Shown: in pieces, positions 25,815 to 35,091 of the stretch
How the letters are laid out: every line of letters starts with the position of its first letter
How positions within the stretch are numbered: the stretch's first letter is position 1
NCBI GenBank assembly: GCA_003222055.1
Contig: QHUT01000086.1
Location: forward strand, 1 to 39,682
DNA length: 39,682 bases
Direction: 5' to 3'
DNA from: Gemmatimonadota bacterium
Lineage (GTDB): Bacteria; Gemmatimonadota; Gemmatimonadetes; Gemmatimonadales; GWC2-71-9
The notes under the pieces: model-generated
Told to the model about the DNA's origin: nothing
The model's database searches: none
The model's input: only the letters and a program-made list of their open reading frames with translations
Made by a program: the position numbers and the translations under genes

Positions 25815-27373
25815 ATCGTCTCGCGCGTGCTGTGCCGTGGGCGCTGACCCTCCTCGCCGTCCTGCCGTCGGCACGGCTCGCCGCCCAGACGATCGATACG
25901 ATCGTCGTCGTCCGACATAACGTGTACGATCGCAAGCGCGACGCCCCCAAGGTCGTCGCGGCCGTGGGGAATGCGCTGCACATCACCACGCACGCGTGGG
26001 TGGTCCGCCGAGCGCTGCTGGTCAGGGCGGGCGATCGCTACGACTCGGCCAAAGTCGTGGAGAGCGAGCGCGCGCTCCGAGCGCTCACCATTTTTCGTGC
26101 GGTCCGCATCGACACCGTCCGCGTCGCGGGACGTCTCGCCCTGCGGGTGGAAACGGACGATGCGTGGAGCACTATCCCGGACTTCGATTACGCGTCGGTG
26201 GCGGGGGACGTGTTGTGGGCCGTGGCGTTCACGGAGGGGAATCTGCTGGGCACCGGCACGGCGCTGACGGGGCGCTACGAGAAGACTCCGGATCGCCACA
26301 GCGTCAGCGTCGGCTACAACAGCACGGGCGTGCTCGGTCGGCGAACCGTGCTCGCGACGCAGTACAAGACCATTTCGGACGGGCGGAGCGGAACGTGGTC
26401 CATCGGCGTTCCCTTCTACGAAACCGTGGCTCCCCGTTCCCTCACGACGGACGGGACCGCGGCGAAAGAGCGAGTGCTCCGGTTTAAGGACGGGCTGTTG
26501 CTCGACAGCTTACAGCACCGGGAGCTCCGCGTCGGCGTCTCGGGGGGGGTGGCACTCCGCGCAAGTGCGGCGGGCTACCTGCGCCTGTGGGCTGGAGCGG
26601 CCTGGCGCCGCGAGGATTTCGCTGCGGCGACGACCGTGCCATTCCCGCGTTCGCGCTTCGGCACGCTAGGGGCCGGGCTGGAACTGAAGCGCGTGCGCTT
26701 CCAGGTGCTCGAGAACTTCAATTCCTTCGCGCGGCAGGAGGATGTGGACCTGTCGCAGACGCTGCACCTTGGTCTCTGGGCAGCGCCCCGGGCCTGGGGA
26801 TACGGGCCCGGCCGGGCGGGCGTCGGTCCGGAAGTGAGCGGGCAGCTCAGTGGCGCATGGAATCGGGGGTTCGCCGTGCTGCGGGGTCAAGCGGCGGGTG
26901 TGTTGACAGGGGTGGGGGTCGACTCGGGGCGCGTGATCGGCAGCGTCACGGTTGCGAGCCAAGATCTGCCGCGTCAGTCTCTCATCCTCCATGTGGAGGG
27001 CGGCGCGCTGCGCGGGCCGAAGCAAGGGGACGAATTCGACTTGTGGCGCGACAGCAAGGGTCCCCGCCTGTTCGGGGCCCACGCATTCACCGGCACTCGG
27101 ATGGCGTGGGTCGCGCTCGAGGATCGCGCGGTGGTGAAGGACGAGGTGTGGGGGCTGTTCGGCATAGGACTGGCGCCGTTCCTCGACTACGGCGGCGCCT
27201 GGTACGACAACGAGCCGACGCGGCTCGGTGGGGACGCGGGGCTCGCCCTCCGGCTCGGCCCCACCCGGTTAACGATCACGGACGTCGGGCAATTCGCGCT
27301 CGGGTATCGCTTCGGCAAGGGTTTCAGCGGGCGGCACTGGGCGTTCACCGCGGCGGGGAACATTGCCTATTGA
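25811..27373 (+). CDS. Omp85/BamA-like outer-membrane protein with one POTRA-like segment
   Basis: A 520-residue exported protein, GTG start overlapping the GH30 stop. The signal peptide ends RLAA before Gln. The mature N-terminus (about 35-125) has a POTRA-like beta-alpha-alpha-beta unit: RRALLVRAGDRYDSAKVVESERALRAL, then FRAVRIDTVRVAGRLALRVETDD. The remainder is a beta-rich barrel with alternating residues and a final GRHWAFTAAGNIAY strand. It resembles single-POTRA members of the Omp85 superfamily rather than five-POTRA BamA. Possible role in moving a protein or glycan product through the outer membrane for the neighbouring enzymes (inference). A G8 run occurs at 26542-26549. Confidence 0.78.
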   Translation: MNRLARAVPWALTLLAVLPSARLAAQTIDTIVVVRHNVYDRKRDAPKVVAAVGNALHITTHAWVVRRALLVRAGDRYDSAKVVESERALRALTIFRAVRIDTVRVAGRLALRVETDDAWSTIPDFDYASVAGDVLWAVAFTEGNLLGTGTALTGRYEKTPDRHSVSVGYNSTGVLGRRTVLATQYKTISDGRSGTWSIGVPFYETVAPRSLTTDGTAAKERVLRFKDGLLLDSLQHRELRVGVSGGVALRASAAGYLRLWAGAAWRREDFAAATTVPFPRSRFGTLGAGLELKRVRFQVLENFNSFARQEDVDLSQTLHLGLWAAPRAWGYGPGRAGVGPEVSGQLSGAWNRGFAVLRGQAAGVLTGVGVDSGRVIGSVTVASQDLPRQSLILHVEGGALRGPKQGDEFDLWRDSKGPRLFGAHAFTGTRMAWVALEDRAVVKDEVWGLFGIGLAPFLDYGGAWYDNEPTRLGGDAGLALRLGPTRLTITDVGQFALGYRFGKGFSGRHWAFTAAGNIAY

Positions 27374-27382
27374 GGTTTGCCC

Positions 27383-28576
27383 GTGAACTGTGTCATCGCC
27401 GGCGGCGGTCCGGCGGGCATGATGCTCGGGTTTCTCCTCGCTCGCGCGGGCGTCGGGGTCACCGTGCTCGAAAAGCACGCGGACTTTTTCCGTGACTTCC
27501 GCGGCGACACGGTCCACCCGTCGACGCTGGAGATTCTGTACGAGCTCGGCGTGCTGGACGAGTTCCTGCGGCTGCCGCACTCGAAGGTACGCACACTCAC
27601 GGGTCAGATCGGCGAGACCACGCTCAGGCTGGCCGACTTCAGTCACCTGCCGGTGCACTGCAAGTTCCTGGTGTTCATGCCGCAGTGGGATTTCCTGAAC
27701 TTCCTGGCCGAGCAGGCGCGGGCGTACGGGTCGTTCAGTTTGGAGATGCGGGCGGAAGTGACGGGACTGCTGTTCGATGGGGAAAGCGTCGGGGGCGTGC
27801 GCGTGCGAACGCCCGGGGGAGAGCGGGAGCGGCGGGCGGAGCTGGTCGTCGCCGCCGATGGGCGCGATTCCCAGGTGCGAGCGGCGGCCGGTCTTCAGTC
27901 GATCGACTTCGGCGCGCCCATGGATGTGCTGTGGATGCGGCTATCCAAGAAGCCCGGCGATCCCGAGCAGCTGTTCGGCCGTATCGATTTCGGTCGGATC
28001 TTCGTGATGCTCGATCGCGGCGACTACTGGCAGTGTGGGCTGGTGATCCGGAAAGGCGGATTGGCGGAGATCCAGCAGCGCGGTATCGATGCGCTCCGCG
28101 CCGATATCGTGGAGCTGAACCCGTTCGTGTGCGATCGAGTTACCGAGCTGCGGGATTGGAGCGACATCAAGTTGCTCACGGTGCAGGTCAATCGGTTACG
28201 TGAATGGTATCGGGCCGGCCTGCTCTGCATCGGCGACGCCGCCCACGCCATGTCGCCGATCGGCGGCGTGGGGATCAATCTCGCCGTCCAGGACGCGGTG
28301 GCCGCCGCGGACATCCTGATTCCCGAGTTACGGCGTGGCTCGAGGATCCCGATCGATGCGCTGCGACGGGTGCAGCGGCGGCGCGAGCTGCCGACGCGCG
28401 TCACCCAGCGGGCGCAGCTCATCATCCAGAACAACGTGATCAAGCGGGTGCTGGGCCGACGCGGACGGATGAAGCCCCCGCTGGTCGTTCGCGCGCTGGG
28501 GGCGATTCCGGTGCTGCAGAGAATACCGGCGAGGCTCATAGGGTTGGGGTTCCGGCGCGAGCACGTAACCCGATAG
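27383..28576 (+). CDS. FAD-dependent monooxygenase (UbiH/PHBH-like)
   Basis: A 397-residue flavoprotein. The N-terminal dinucleotide motif is CVIAGGGPAGMMLGFLLARAG (GxGxxG, residues 3-23) followed by VLEKH; the DG motif appears as VVAADGRDSQVR (about 155-166) and the GD motif as CIGDAAHAMSPIGGVGINLAVQDA (about 282-305). These are the three hallmarks of the group A aromatic or lipid hydroxylases. The start is taken as GTG 27383 with GAGG 7 nt before it; TTG 27377 is an alternative. It is the last gene of the run that begins at glpF, 9 nt after the Omp85-like gene. Substrate unknown; the family works on phenols, quinones, isoprenoids and antibiotics. Confidence 0.9.
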   Translation: MNCVIAGGGPAGMMLGFLLARAGVGVTVLEKHADFFRDFRGDTVHPSTLEILYELGVLDEFLRLPHSKVRTLTGQIGETTLRLADFSHLPVHCKFLVFMPQWDFLNFLAEQARAYGSFSLEMRAEVTGLLFDGESVGGVRVRTPGGERERRAELVVAADGRDSQVRAAAGLQSIDFGAPMDVLWMRLSKKPGDPEQLFGRIDFGRIFVMLDRGDYWQCGLVIRKGGLAEIQQRGIDALRADIVELNPFVCDRVTELRDWSDIKLLTVQVNRLREWYRAGLLCIGDAAHAMSPIGGVGINLAVQDAVAAADILIPELRRGSRIPIDALRRVQRRRELPTRVTQRAQLIIQNNVIKRVLGRRGRMKPPLVVRALGAIPVLQRIPARLIGLGFRREHVTR

Positions 28577-28590
28577 CGTTCTAGTCGTCG

Positions 28591-28604
28591 AGCCCGAGCG
28601 GGCT
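28591..28604. terminator. Short hairpin between convergent genes
   Basis: AGCCCG-AG-CGGGCT at 28591-28604 is a perfect 6-bp stem located between the FAD monooxygenase stop (28576) and the creatininase stop (28603). It has no U-run on either strand, so it could be only a weak terminator or an mRNA-end stabiliser. Positional evidence only. Confidence 0.3.
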
Positions 28605-29499
28605 ACTGCGGTGTGTCCAGGGGATGCTTGCTCCGCTCGTAGAACTCATTTTGTAAGCGCAGGCTCTCCTGGTCGGCCTTGACCGCGCGGATCGCCTGCA
28701 CGATGCCGTTGATCCACGTCCGCGCCTCGAACTCGCCGAGTTCGCGCGACGCCGCGGCGCCCTCGCCGGCATAGTGATTCGGGAACCGCGCGTACCACCA
28801 GATGCCGGTGTAGAGGCCTTCCGGCAGCTTCACGCGCGCCTGATCGGCGCCCGATTCCTGCGGCGCGCGATCCAGGTGCACGAGGTCGGGCCGGGCAATC
28901 ATGCTCATCGACGTTTCGCTCTCGCCCGCGTGCATGTCAGTCGCCGGGTTCGATTTGTGTTTCGGCTCGCCCTGCGCGCTGCGCGTGATTCCCTGGACGT
29001 ACACGACGTAATCGTGCGGCGTCTCGAGCTGCGATTGCGCGAAGTAGGGAAGCAGGCTGTTGTTGCCGCCGTGACCGTTCACGATGATGATCTTCTTGCA
29101 GCCGTTCCGGGCCATCTCGTCGGTCGTCTCCTGGAGCAATTGGAGCTCCAGTCCCCGGCTGTAGGCCACTGTGCCTGGTTGATGTTTCGCTTCAAAAATT
29201 TGCCCGAAATAATACTCGGGAAAGACGACGGCGTATTCCTGCTGGGCGGCATTGAGCGCAACGTATCGCACGTTGAGCAGATCGTTGCCCAACGGCAGAT
29301 GCGGCCCATGCTTCTCCAGGATGCCGAATGGCAGCAGGCATGCGCCCTGCGCGCGGGCGATGGCGTCGCGGAAGTCGGCCCCCGTCAGTTCCTCCCAGTG
29401 CACCGACAGCTTGCCTTGTGCCGGCGCGGGTGCAGGTGACTGCGCCGACACGATCGAGGCGCACAGGGCGGTGATGGCAAGCAGCAGTGATTTGTGCAA
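28603..29499 (-). CDS. Exported creatininase-family amidohydrolase
   Basis: A 298-residue protein with a signal peptide ending IVSA before Gln20. The catalytic part begins around 33. Metal-binding residues of the family are visible in LEKHGPHLPLGNDL (Glu62, His64, His67, Asp73), VNGHGGNNSLL and HAGESETSMSM. The family includes creatininase and mycofactocin- or riboflavin-related amidases, nearly all cytoplasmic and about 240-260 residues; this one is extended at both ends and exported. It would hydrolyse a cyclic or linear amide in the periplasm. It diverges from the TfoX-N gene (start 29631) and is separated by that gene from the M28 peptidase operon. Confidence 0.87.
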   Translation of the reverse strand: MHKSLLLAITALCASIVSAQSPAPAPAQGKLSVHWEELTGADFRDAIARAQGACLLPFGILEKHGPHLPLGNDLLNVRYVALNAAQQEYAVVFPEYYFGQIFEAKHQPGTVAYSRGLELQLLQETTDEMARNGCKKIIIVNGHGGNNSLLPYFAQSQLETPHDYVVYVQGITRSAQGEPKHKSNPATDMHAGESETSMSMIARPDLVHLDRAPQESGADQARVKLPEGLYTGIWWYARFPNHYAGEGAAASRELGEFEARTWINGIVQAIRAVKADQESLRLQNEFYERSKHPLDTPQ

Positions 29500-29630
29500 G
29501 GGTCCTCCCGCGATGGTTGTGAGCCGATGGTAGACGTTACGCCGACTTCGGCGGCTCGGAAAGGCAGCGCAGTGGCCGTGGATTGGCCGCTCCTGGACGG
29601 TGCGTGTGGAGCAGGCGTAAGATCATCATC

Positions 29631-29963
29631 ATGCCACCCACCGACCCACTCGTCCAGCGAGTGAAGGCTTCCCTGGCACGTGCCCCCCGGCTCGAAGAGA
29701 AGCGGATGTTCGGCGGCGTGACCTTCATGGTCCGCGGGAAGATGTGCGTCAGCGTCGGTAAGGGTCGAATTATGTGCCGGATCGATCCGGCGCTCCACGA
29801 TGCTGCGCTGAAGCGGAAAGGGGCCCGAACCGTGGTCATGAAAGGGCGTGAGTACCGCGGGTGGGTGTACGTCGCTGCCGCGGCGGTCAAGACGAAGCGC
29901 GAGCTCGACTACTGGGTCCGTCTCTCGCTCGACTTCAACAAACAAGCCAAAGCCTCAGGGTGA
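29631..29963 (+). CDS. TfoX N-terminal domain protein
   Basis: A 110-residue protein that is one TfoX-N domain. The MFGGVTFMVRGKMCVSVGKG segment, about residues 26-45, is the strong signature, with CRIDPALHDAAL following. In Gammaproteobacteria the full-length TfoX/Sxy activates competence genes, but stand-alone TfoX-N proteins are widespread and of uncertain role. It ends with a YYWVRL-like region (DYWVRLSLDFNKQ). The start at 29631 is preferred because upstream in-frame residues (from 29583) are not family-like. No strong ribosome site is seen. It stands alone on the plus strand between minus-strand amidohydrolase genes. Confidence 0.85.
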   Translation: MPPTDPLVQRVKASLARAPRLEEKRMFGGVTFMVRGKMCVSVGKGRIMCRIDPALHDAALKRKGARTVVMKGREYRGWVYVAAAAVKTKRELDYWVRLSLDFNKQAKASG

Positions 29964-29978
29964 GCTCCAGGTTGCATG

Positions 29979-31148
29979 CTACTGCGTCGTCGCTCCGACG
30001 AGTCCGGCGAGCGCCGCCAGGGTGGTTTGGGCCGCATTCAGGCCGAGCCGGAAGTCCTTGTCGCTGTAGCTAGAGTACAAGTCGGTCGGCTGATGCCAGT
30101 TCGGGTCCCACCCCGCTCCGATCTGGGTGCCGCGCTCGTTTTCGCGCAGACTGATCGCCGCCACGAGATCCTGGAACGGCGCCGAGTCGGTGTTGGTCAT
30201 GTGAGCGCCGACGGATGCCGGATAATCAGTCGCATACTTCTCGTTGGCCGTCTGAAACGTCCACGCCAGCTGCTGGGCCTGCGCCGCAAACTTGGCGCTC
30301 GACTGGAACTCGATGTTCACATCCGCTTCGGGCCGCTGCTCGGGCGCGAGCGTCCCATCGGCGCGGGGCATGCCGTGGTCGAAGAGCATCATGTCGTGCT
30401 GGATCATCCCCAGCCACGTGGGTTCCGGATACCTGCCGGAGCCGGGGGGATCTTCCTTGCCTTGCAGCCCCTGGCGCTGCTCGACGTACGCCCTGGCGCC
30501 GTTGAGACCCGTCTCTTCGTTGTTCCAGAGAATGAAGCGGATCGAGCGGTCGGTCCGGACTCCCGGGGCGGAGAAGACGCGCGCGAGCTGCATGACGAGC
30601 GCGGTGCCGGAGCCGTCGTCGTTCGCCGCCTCACCCCACCCGTGCCCGTCCATGTGGGCGCCCACGATGTACATCTCCCCGGGGTGACCGGCGCCGACCT
30701 TGGTGCAATACACCTCTTCGCGCGCGCCCGGCGTCGTGGCTTGCGCGTCCAGTGCGCGCACCCGCAGGTCGGGCTGCCGCAGGGAGTCGGTGTTGACGCC
30801 AGTGCGGGCGCGAATGCCGCGGTAGCGGCCTCCGCCCGCAGCGGGCCTCACCCCCTGTCCCCCTCTCCCTTCGGGAGAGGGGGAACTCGGCGGCTGATAC
30901 TCGTACTTGAGGCGGGCGATGTCGGCACAGCCGTAGCTCCGCAGCTGAGCCTCGATCCAGTTCACCGCGGCGCGGTTTCGGTCCGTGCCCTGGCGGCGGT
31001 CACCGAATTGGGTGAGACCCTTGATCGCCGACTTGTATTGCTCGAGGTCGAGCCGCGCGACGAGCTGGGCAATGGGATCCGCGCCCTGTGCGGCGGCGAC
31101 GGTGGGGGCGAAGCACGCAGCGAGCAGCACGACCACGGGTCTGCACAT
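29979..31148 (-). CDS. Exported M28-family zinc peptidase
   Basis: A 389-residue aminopeptidase-like protein with a signal peptide ending VAAA before Gln21. The zinc ligands of M28 are seen: His165 and Asp167 in VGAHMDGHGWGE, Asp178 in ANDDGSGTA, Glu211-Glu212 in WNNEETGLNGA, and a late His in WDPNWHQPTDLYSS. The segment around residues 87-106 (PPSSPSPEGRGGQGVRP and following) does not look like protease and is encoded by a double-hairpin repeat (see separate entry). It probably forms a loop between the N-terminal helices and the catalytic core. The family removes N-terminal residues from peptides. The start lies 3 nt after the acetamidase/formamidase stop, giving a two-gene unit. Confidence 0.9.
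   Translation of the reverse strand: MCRPVVVLLAACFAPTVAAAQGADPIAQLVARLDLEQYKSAIKGLTQFGDRRQGTDRNRAAVNWIEAQLRSYGCADIARLKYEYQPPSSPSPEGRGGQGVRPAAGGGRYRGIRARTGVNTDSLRQPDLRVRALDAQATTPGAREEVYCTKVGAGHPGEMYIVGAHMDGHGWGEAANDDGSGTALVMQLARVFSAPGVRTDRSIRFILWNNEETGLNGARAYVEQRQGLQGKEDPPGSGRYPEPTWLGMIQHDMMLFDHGMPRADGTLAPEQRPEADVNIEFQSSAKFAAQAQQLAWTFQTANEKYATDYPASVGAHMTNTDSAPFQDLVAAISLRENERGTQIGAGWDPNWHQPTDLYSSYSDKDFRLGLNAAQTTLAALAGLVGATTQ
30834..30883. repeat. REP-like double hairpin inserted in-frame in the M28 peptidase gene
   Basis: Two adjacent palindromes: GCCCGC-A-GCGGGC at 30834-30846, and an 11-bp perfect stem CCCCCTCTCCC / GGGAGAGGGGG at 30859-30883 with the loop TTC. The spacer between them reads CTCACCCCCTGT. 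The pattern CTCACCCCCTG..CCCTCTCCC..GGGAGAGGG is one I recognise as a common intergenic palindromic repeat of soil bacteria. Here it lies inside a coding frame and leaves it open, adding about 15-20 residues (around 88-106). Confidence 0.7.
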
Positions 31149-31151
31149 GAG

Positions 31152-32198
31152 TTACCTCTCGACTCCAGGATGTGGGACGATCAGTGACTTCGGAATCATG
31201 ACGTGTACGCCGACGTTGCCGTCCACCAACTCGGTGATGCGGACATCGCAGGCGACGCTCACTAGTCGATAGGCTTCCATCTTTGACCAGGCGCGGTAGG
31301 CGGCGATGAAGTCGATCGCCTGCTGCACGGCGATCTGGGTGGCCGTGGTGAGATCCTTATCCATGCCCATCGTGATGAAGTGCGCTCTGGTCTCGGCGCG
31401 TGGCCAGGTGAGGTGCATGTCCTTGCGGACGATGAGCTGCAGGCGGCCGGTGAGCGAGGTCTCGATGGCGGTCTGGTCCACCTCCCCGTCCCCCTGCGCC
31501 GCGTGACCATCGCCCACTTCGAACAAGGCCCCCGTGGTGTGGATCGGAATGAACAACGTGGTCCCCGCGACCAGCTCTTTGTTGTCCATGTTCCCCGCGT
31601 GGATGCCGGGCGGGTTGCTGCTCACGCGACCCGAATCCCGCGGCGGCGCCACGCCCATGCTTCCGAAGAACGGACGCAGGGGAATCTCGACTCCCGGCGC
31701 GAAGTGGGCGACCATGCGGTGCCGGTCGAGCGGAATGATGCGGGTGGTGTTCGTGCTGTCGCAGTTGCCCGGCAGGAACCCGCGGCATCCGTTGTAGCCG
31801 TAGGAGATTGCGAGATTGATGCGGAGGATTTTCACCTCGAGCACGTCCCCCGAATCGGCTCCTTCCACATAGACCGGCCCGGTGAGAATGTGCCCGCCGG
31901 GGCCGCGGTCGGTGACCTGGGTGACGATGTCGCGCAGGGACTGTTGCACGTCGGCCGGCGCGACACCCGCGGCCTCCAAGCGATCGGGCCGGTTGGTGAT
32001 GAGGGTCTCGACTTCGATGGTGTCTCCAGACGCGATCCGCAGCACCGGTGTCGCGGCGGCGTTGTACCAGCCGTAGGCGACCGTCCGGGGCGTGGCGGGG
32101 AGACGGTGGAAATGCTGGGCCCCGAGGCGGGCCGGCAGGAGAGCGAGCAGCAATGTGGCGAGGGCCAGCCGGCGGTCCCCCGTGATGAATGAGATCAT
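31152..32198 (-). CDS. Exported acetamidase/formamidase-family protein
   Basis: A 348-residue FmdA/AmdA-family protein with a signal peptide ending RLGA before Gln28. Family segments: SGDTIEVETL, GHILTGPVYVEGADSGDVLEVKILRI, APGVEIPLRPFFGSMGVAPP, HAGNMDNKELVAGTTLFIPIHTTGALFEVGDGHAAQGDGEV and the C-terminal DFIAAYRAWSKMEAYRLVSVACDVRITELVD. The family hydrolyses formamide or acetamide to ammonia and the acid. Most known members are cytoplasmic, so the signal peptide is unusual. The gene leads the unit containing the M28 peptidase. A role in releasing ammonia from amides outside the inner membrane is inferred. Confidence 0.9.
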   Translation of the reverse strand: MISFITGDRRLALATLLLALLPARLGAQHFHRLPATPRTVAYGWYNAAATPVLRIASGDTIEVETLITNRPDRLEAAGVAPADVQQSLRDIVTQVTDRGPGGHILTGPVYVEGADSGDVLEVKILRINLAISYGYNGCRGFLPGNCDSTNTTRIIPLDRHRMVAHFAPGVEIPLRPFFGSMGVAPPRDSGRVSSNPPGIHAGNMDNKELVAGTTLFIPIHTTGALFEVGDGHAAQGDGEVDQTAIETSLTGRLQLIVRKDMHLTWPRAETRAHFITMGMDKDLTTATQIAVQQAIDFIAAYRAWSKMEAYRLVSVACDVRITELVDGNVGVHVMIPKSLIVPHPGVER

Positions 32199-32355
32199 GG
32201 GGGGAAAGCTTACGGTGCGGCCGCGGATTCCGTGAGCCTAGAAGGCCGTACCCGACCGGTGTGGTGGGTCTGCATTACGTGCGTCCGGGAGCTGGATAGA
32301 GCTTCTCGCTTTTATGGGCTACTCCGGCGCGCACCGTCCCGTTACGATTGCCCAA

Positions 32356-33751
<1,396 letters not shown>

Positions 33752-33752
33752 G

Positions 33753-34397
33753 ATGCGCATCGGCATTCTGGGTTCGGGATTGATGGGCGCCAAGCTGGGA
33801 ACGATCTGGGCGCGCGCCGGACATGAAGTGGTATTCAGCTATGCGCGCAGCAAGGAGAAACTGAACAAGCTGGCGCGGGACGCCCAGGGGAAGGCTCGGG
33901 CGGGCACACCGAGTGATGCCGCGCAGGATGCGGACGCACTCCTGCTTGCCGTGCACTGGTCCCGGGTGGACGATGTGTTGAAGCAAGCAGGCGACGTGTC
34001 GGGCAAGGTCATCCTGAGCTGCTCGCTCCCGATGAACGCCGACGATACCGGCCTGGTGATCGCCCACACCTCCTCGGGTGCGGAGGAGCTTGCAAAGAAG
34101 GTTTCCAAGGCTCGGATCGTCTCTGCTTTTAACACCGTGCCGAGTGAGGTGCTGTTTGGTGTCTTCGAGGCTCGGCGCAAAACCGGTAAGCCTAGCCTCG
34201 TCTATTGCGGGGACGATGCCGGCAGCAAGAAGATTGCCGCTCAGCTGATCCGGGACGTGGGTTTCGCTCCTATTGACGCCGGCCCGTTACGGATCGCCCG
34301 TTACACCGAGCCGTTCGCCCTGCTCGTCGCCCAGCTGGCGTACGAGGGGGACGGAGGTCCCGAGCTCGCGTACCGGTTCGAGCGGTTCGGGAAGTAA
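33753..34397 (+). CDS. NADPH-dependent F420 reductase-like / NAD(P)-binding protein
   Basis: A 214-residue Rossmann-fold protein. The N-terminal RIGILGSGLMGAKLGTIWARAGHEVVFSYAR (residues 2-32) has GxGxMG and a basic Arg after the beta-2 strand, suggesting NADP. The rest follows the F420:NADP oxidoreductase / NpdG-like family, with KVILSCSLPMNAD, VSAFNTVPSEVLFGVFEA and a final YTEPFALLVAQLAYEG. It is shorter than ketol-acid reductoisomerase and lacks its C-terminal knot. It follows the aldo/keto reductase by one nt and is followed by the DUF1697 gene after two. Use of F420 cannot be shown from the window; many members of this family use only NADP. Confidence 0.85.
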   Translation: MRIGILGSGLMGAKLGTIWARAGHEVVFSYARSKEKLNKLARDAQGKARAGTPSDAAQDADALLLAVHWSRVDDVLKQAGDVSGKVILSCSLPMNADDTGLVIAHTSSGAEELAKKVSKARIVSAFNTVPSEVLFGVFEARRKTGKPSLVYCGDDAGSKKIAAQLIRDVGFAPIDAGPLRIARYTEPFALLVAQLAYEGDGGPELAYRFERFGK

Positions 34398-34399
34398 AG

Positions 34400-34939
34400 G
34401 TGGCTCTCGTTGTTTTCCTCCGTGGTGTCAATGTTGGCGGGCACAGGACGTTTCGCCCAAGCATCCTCGCAAGAGAACTGAGCGACTATGATGTCATGAA
34501 TGTGGGAGCTGCAGGCACGTTTGTGGTTCGCAAACCGGGATCTCGAGCAACGTTCCGTGCCGCATTGCGCCGGAGGCTGCCATTCGAAACGGAAGTCGTG
34601 CTCCGCGACGGCCGCGATCTTGTCCGTCTCGAAGCGGAGAATCCGTTTGGAACTGAGTCTTCACGCCCTGATGTCGTTCGCTTCGTGAGCATCCTGTCGA
34701 AAGCCGGCCGCGTGCACGCTTCCTTTCCAATCACACTTCCGCCAAGTGGAAAGTGGTTGTTGCGCGTGATCGGATTGAAAAACCGATTCGTCTTCGGGAT
34801 GTACCGTCGTCACATGAAAACGATCGGCTATCTTGGCCAGATCGACAAACTGGTCGGCGTACCGGTGACGACACGGAATTGGAACACCATAGTCACGATC
34901 GTGCGGATTTTGAAAGGCCACGGGAAGCAAGGCCGCTGA
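34400..34939 (+). CDS. DUF1697 family protein
   Basis: A 179-residue protein matching the DUF1697 pattern: ALVVFLRGVNVGGHRTFRPSILARELSDYDVMNVGAAGTFVVRK (residues 2-45 in pieces), a domain seen in many bacteria without assigned function. Position-specific variation: the usual SGN before VVF is replaced by AGTFVV. GTG start at 34400, two nt after the preceding stop, with no strong ribosome site, so it is probably coupled. GC content is visibly lower than that of the neighbours (more A/T at codon third positions), suggesting recent transfer or weak codon selection. Confidence 0.75.
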   Translation: MALVVFLRGVNVGGHRTFRPSILARELSDYDVMNVGAAGTFVVRKPGSRATFRAALRRRLPFETEVVLRDGRDLVRLEAENPFGTESSRPDVVRFVSILSKAGRVHASFPITLPPSGKWLLRVIGLKNRFVFGMYRRHMKTIGYLGQIDKLVGVPVTTRNWNTIVTIVRILKGHGKQGR

Positions 34940-35084
34940 TCAGGGCATAGAAGTGTGGCGTGGCTGCAGCGGGACCCCCAGCCCGAGCGTGAACCACAGC
35001 GTGCACGCGTGAACAACTCGCCCTCCTCCGATGTAAGACAACTCGTTGCCCGTCGCAACGCCGTGCACCAGCTGAAAGAGGGGG
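34940..35084 (-). pseudogene. Possible C-terminal remnant of an outer-membrane protein gene
   Basis: On the minus strand an open stretch of about 45 codons reads LVHGVATGNELSYIGG and then GRVVHACTLWFTLGLGVPLQ before a TGA at 34942-34940. The alternating hydrophobic pattern and the GLGVPL end look like the last strand of a barrel protein. No start or upstream part exists, as the M56-PAP2 gene begins at 35092. It may be a gene remnant or chance. No other gene was seen in this 152-bp space. Confidence 0.2.
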
Positions 35085-35091
35085 GGATGGC

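Noticed and set aside
29979-31148. M28 protein as a glutaminyl cyclase that would make pyroglutamate on the exported proteins
   Set aside because: It keeps the complete peptidase-type ligand set (HMDGHG, DDGSG, EE, late His), so a normal aminopeptidase is the simpler reading.
34940-35091. A BlaI/MecI-type repressor gene upstream of the M56-PAP2 gene
   Set aside because: The space is too short and no winged-helix sequence is found in any frame; the ArsR gene downstream is convergent and has its own operon.
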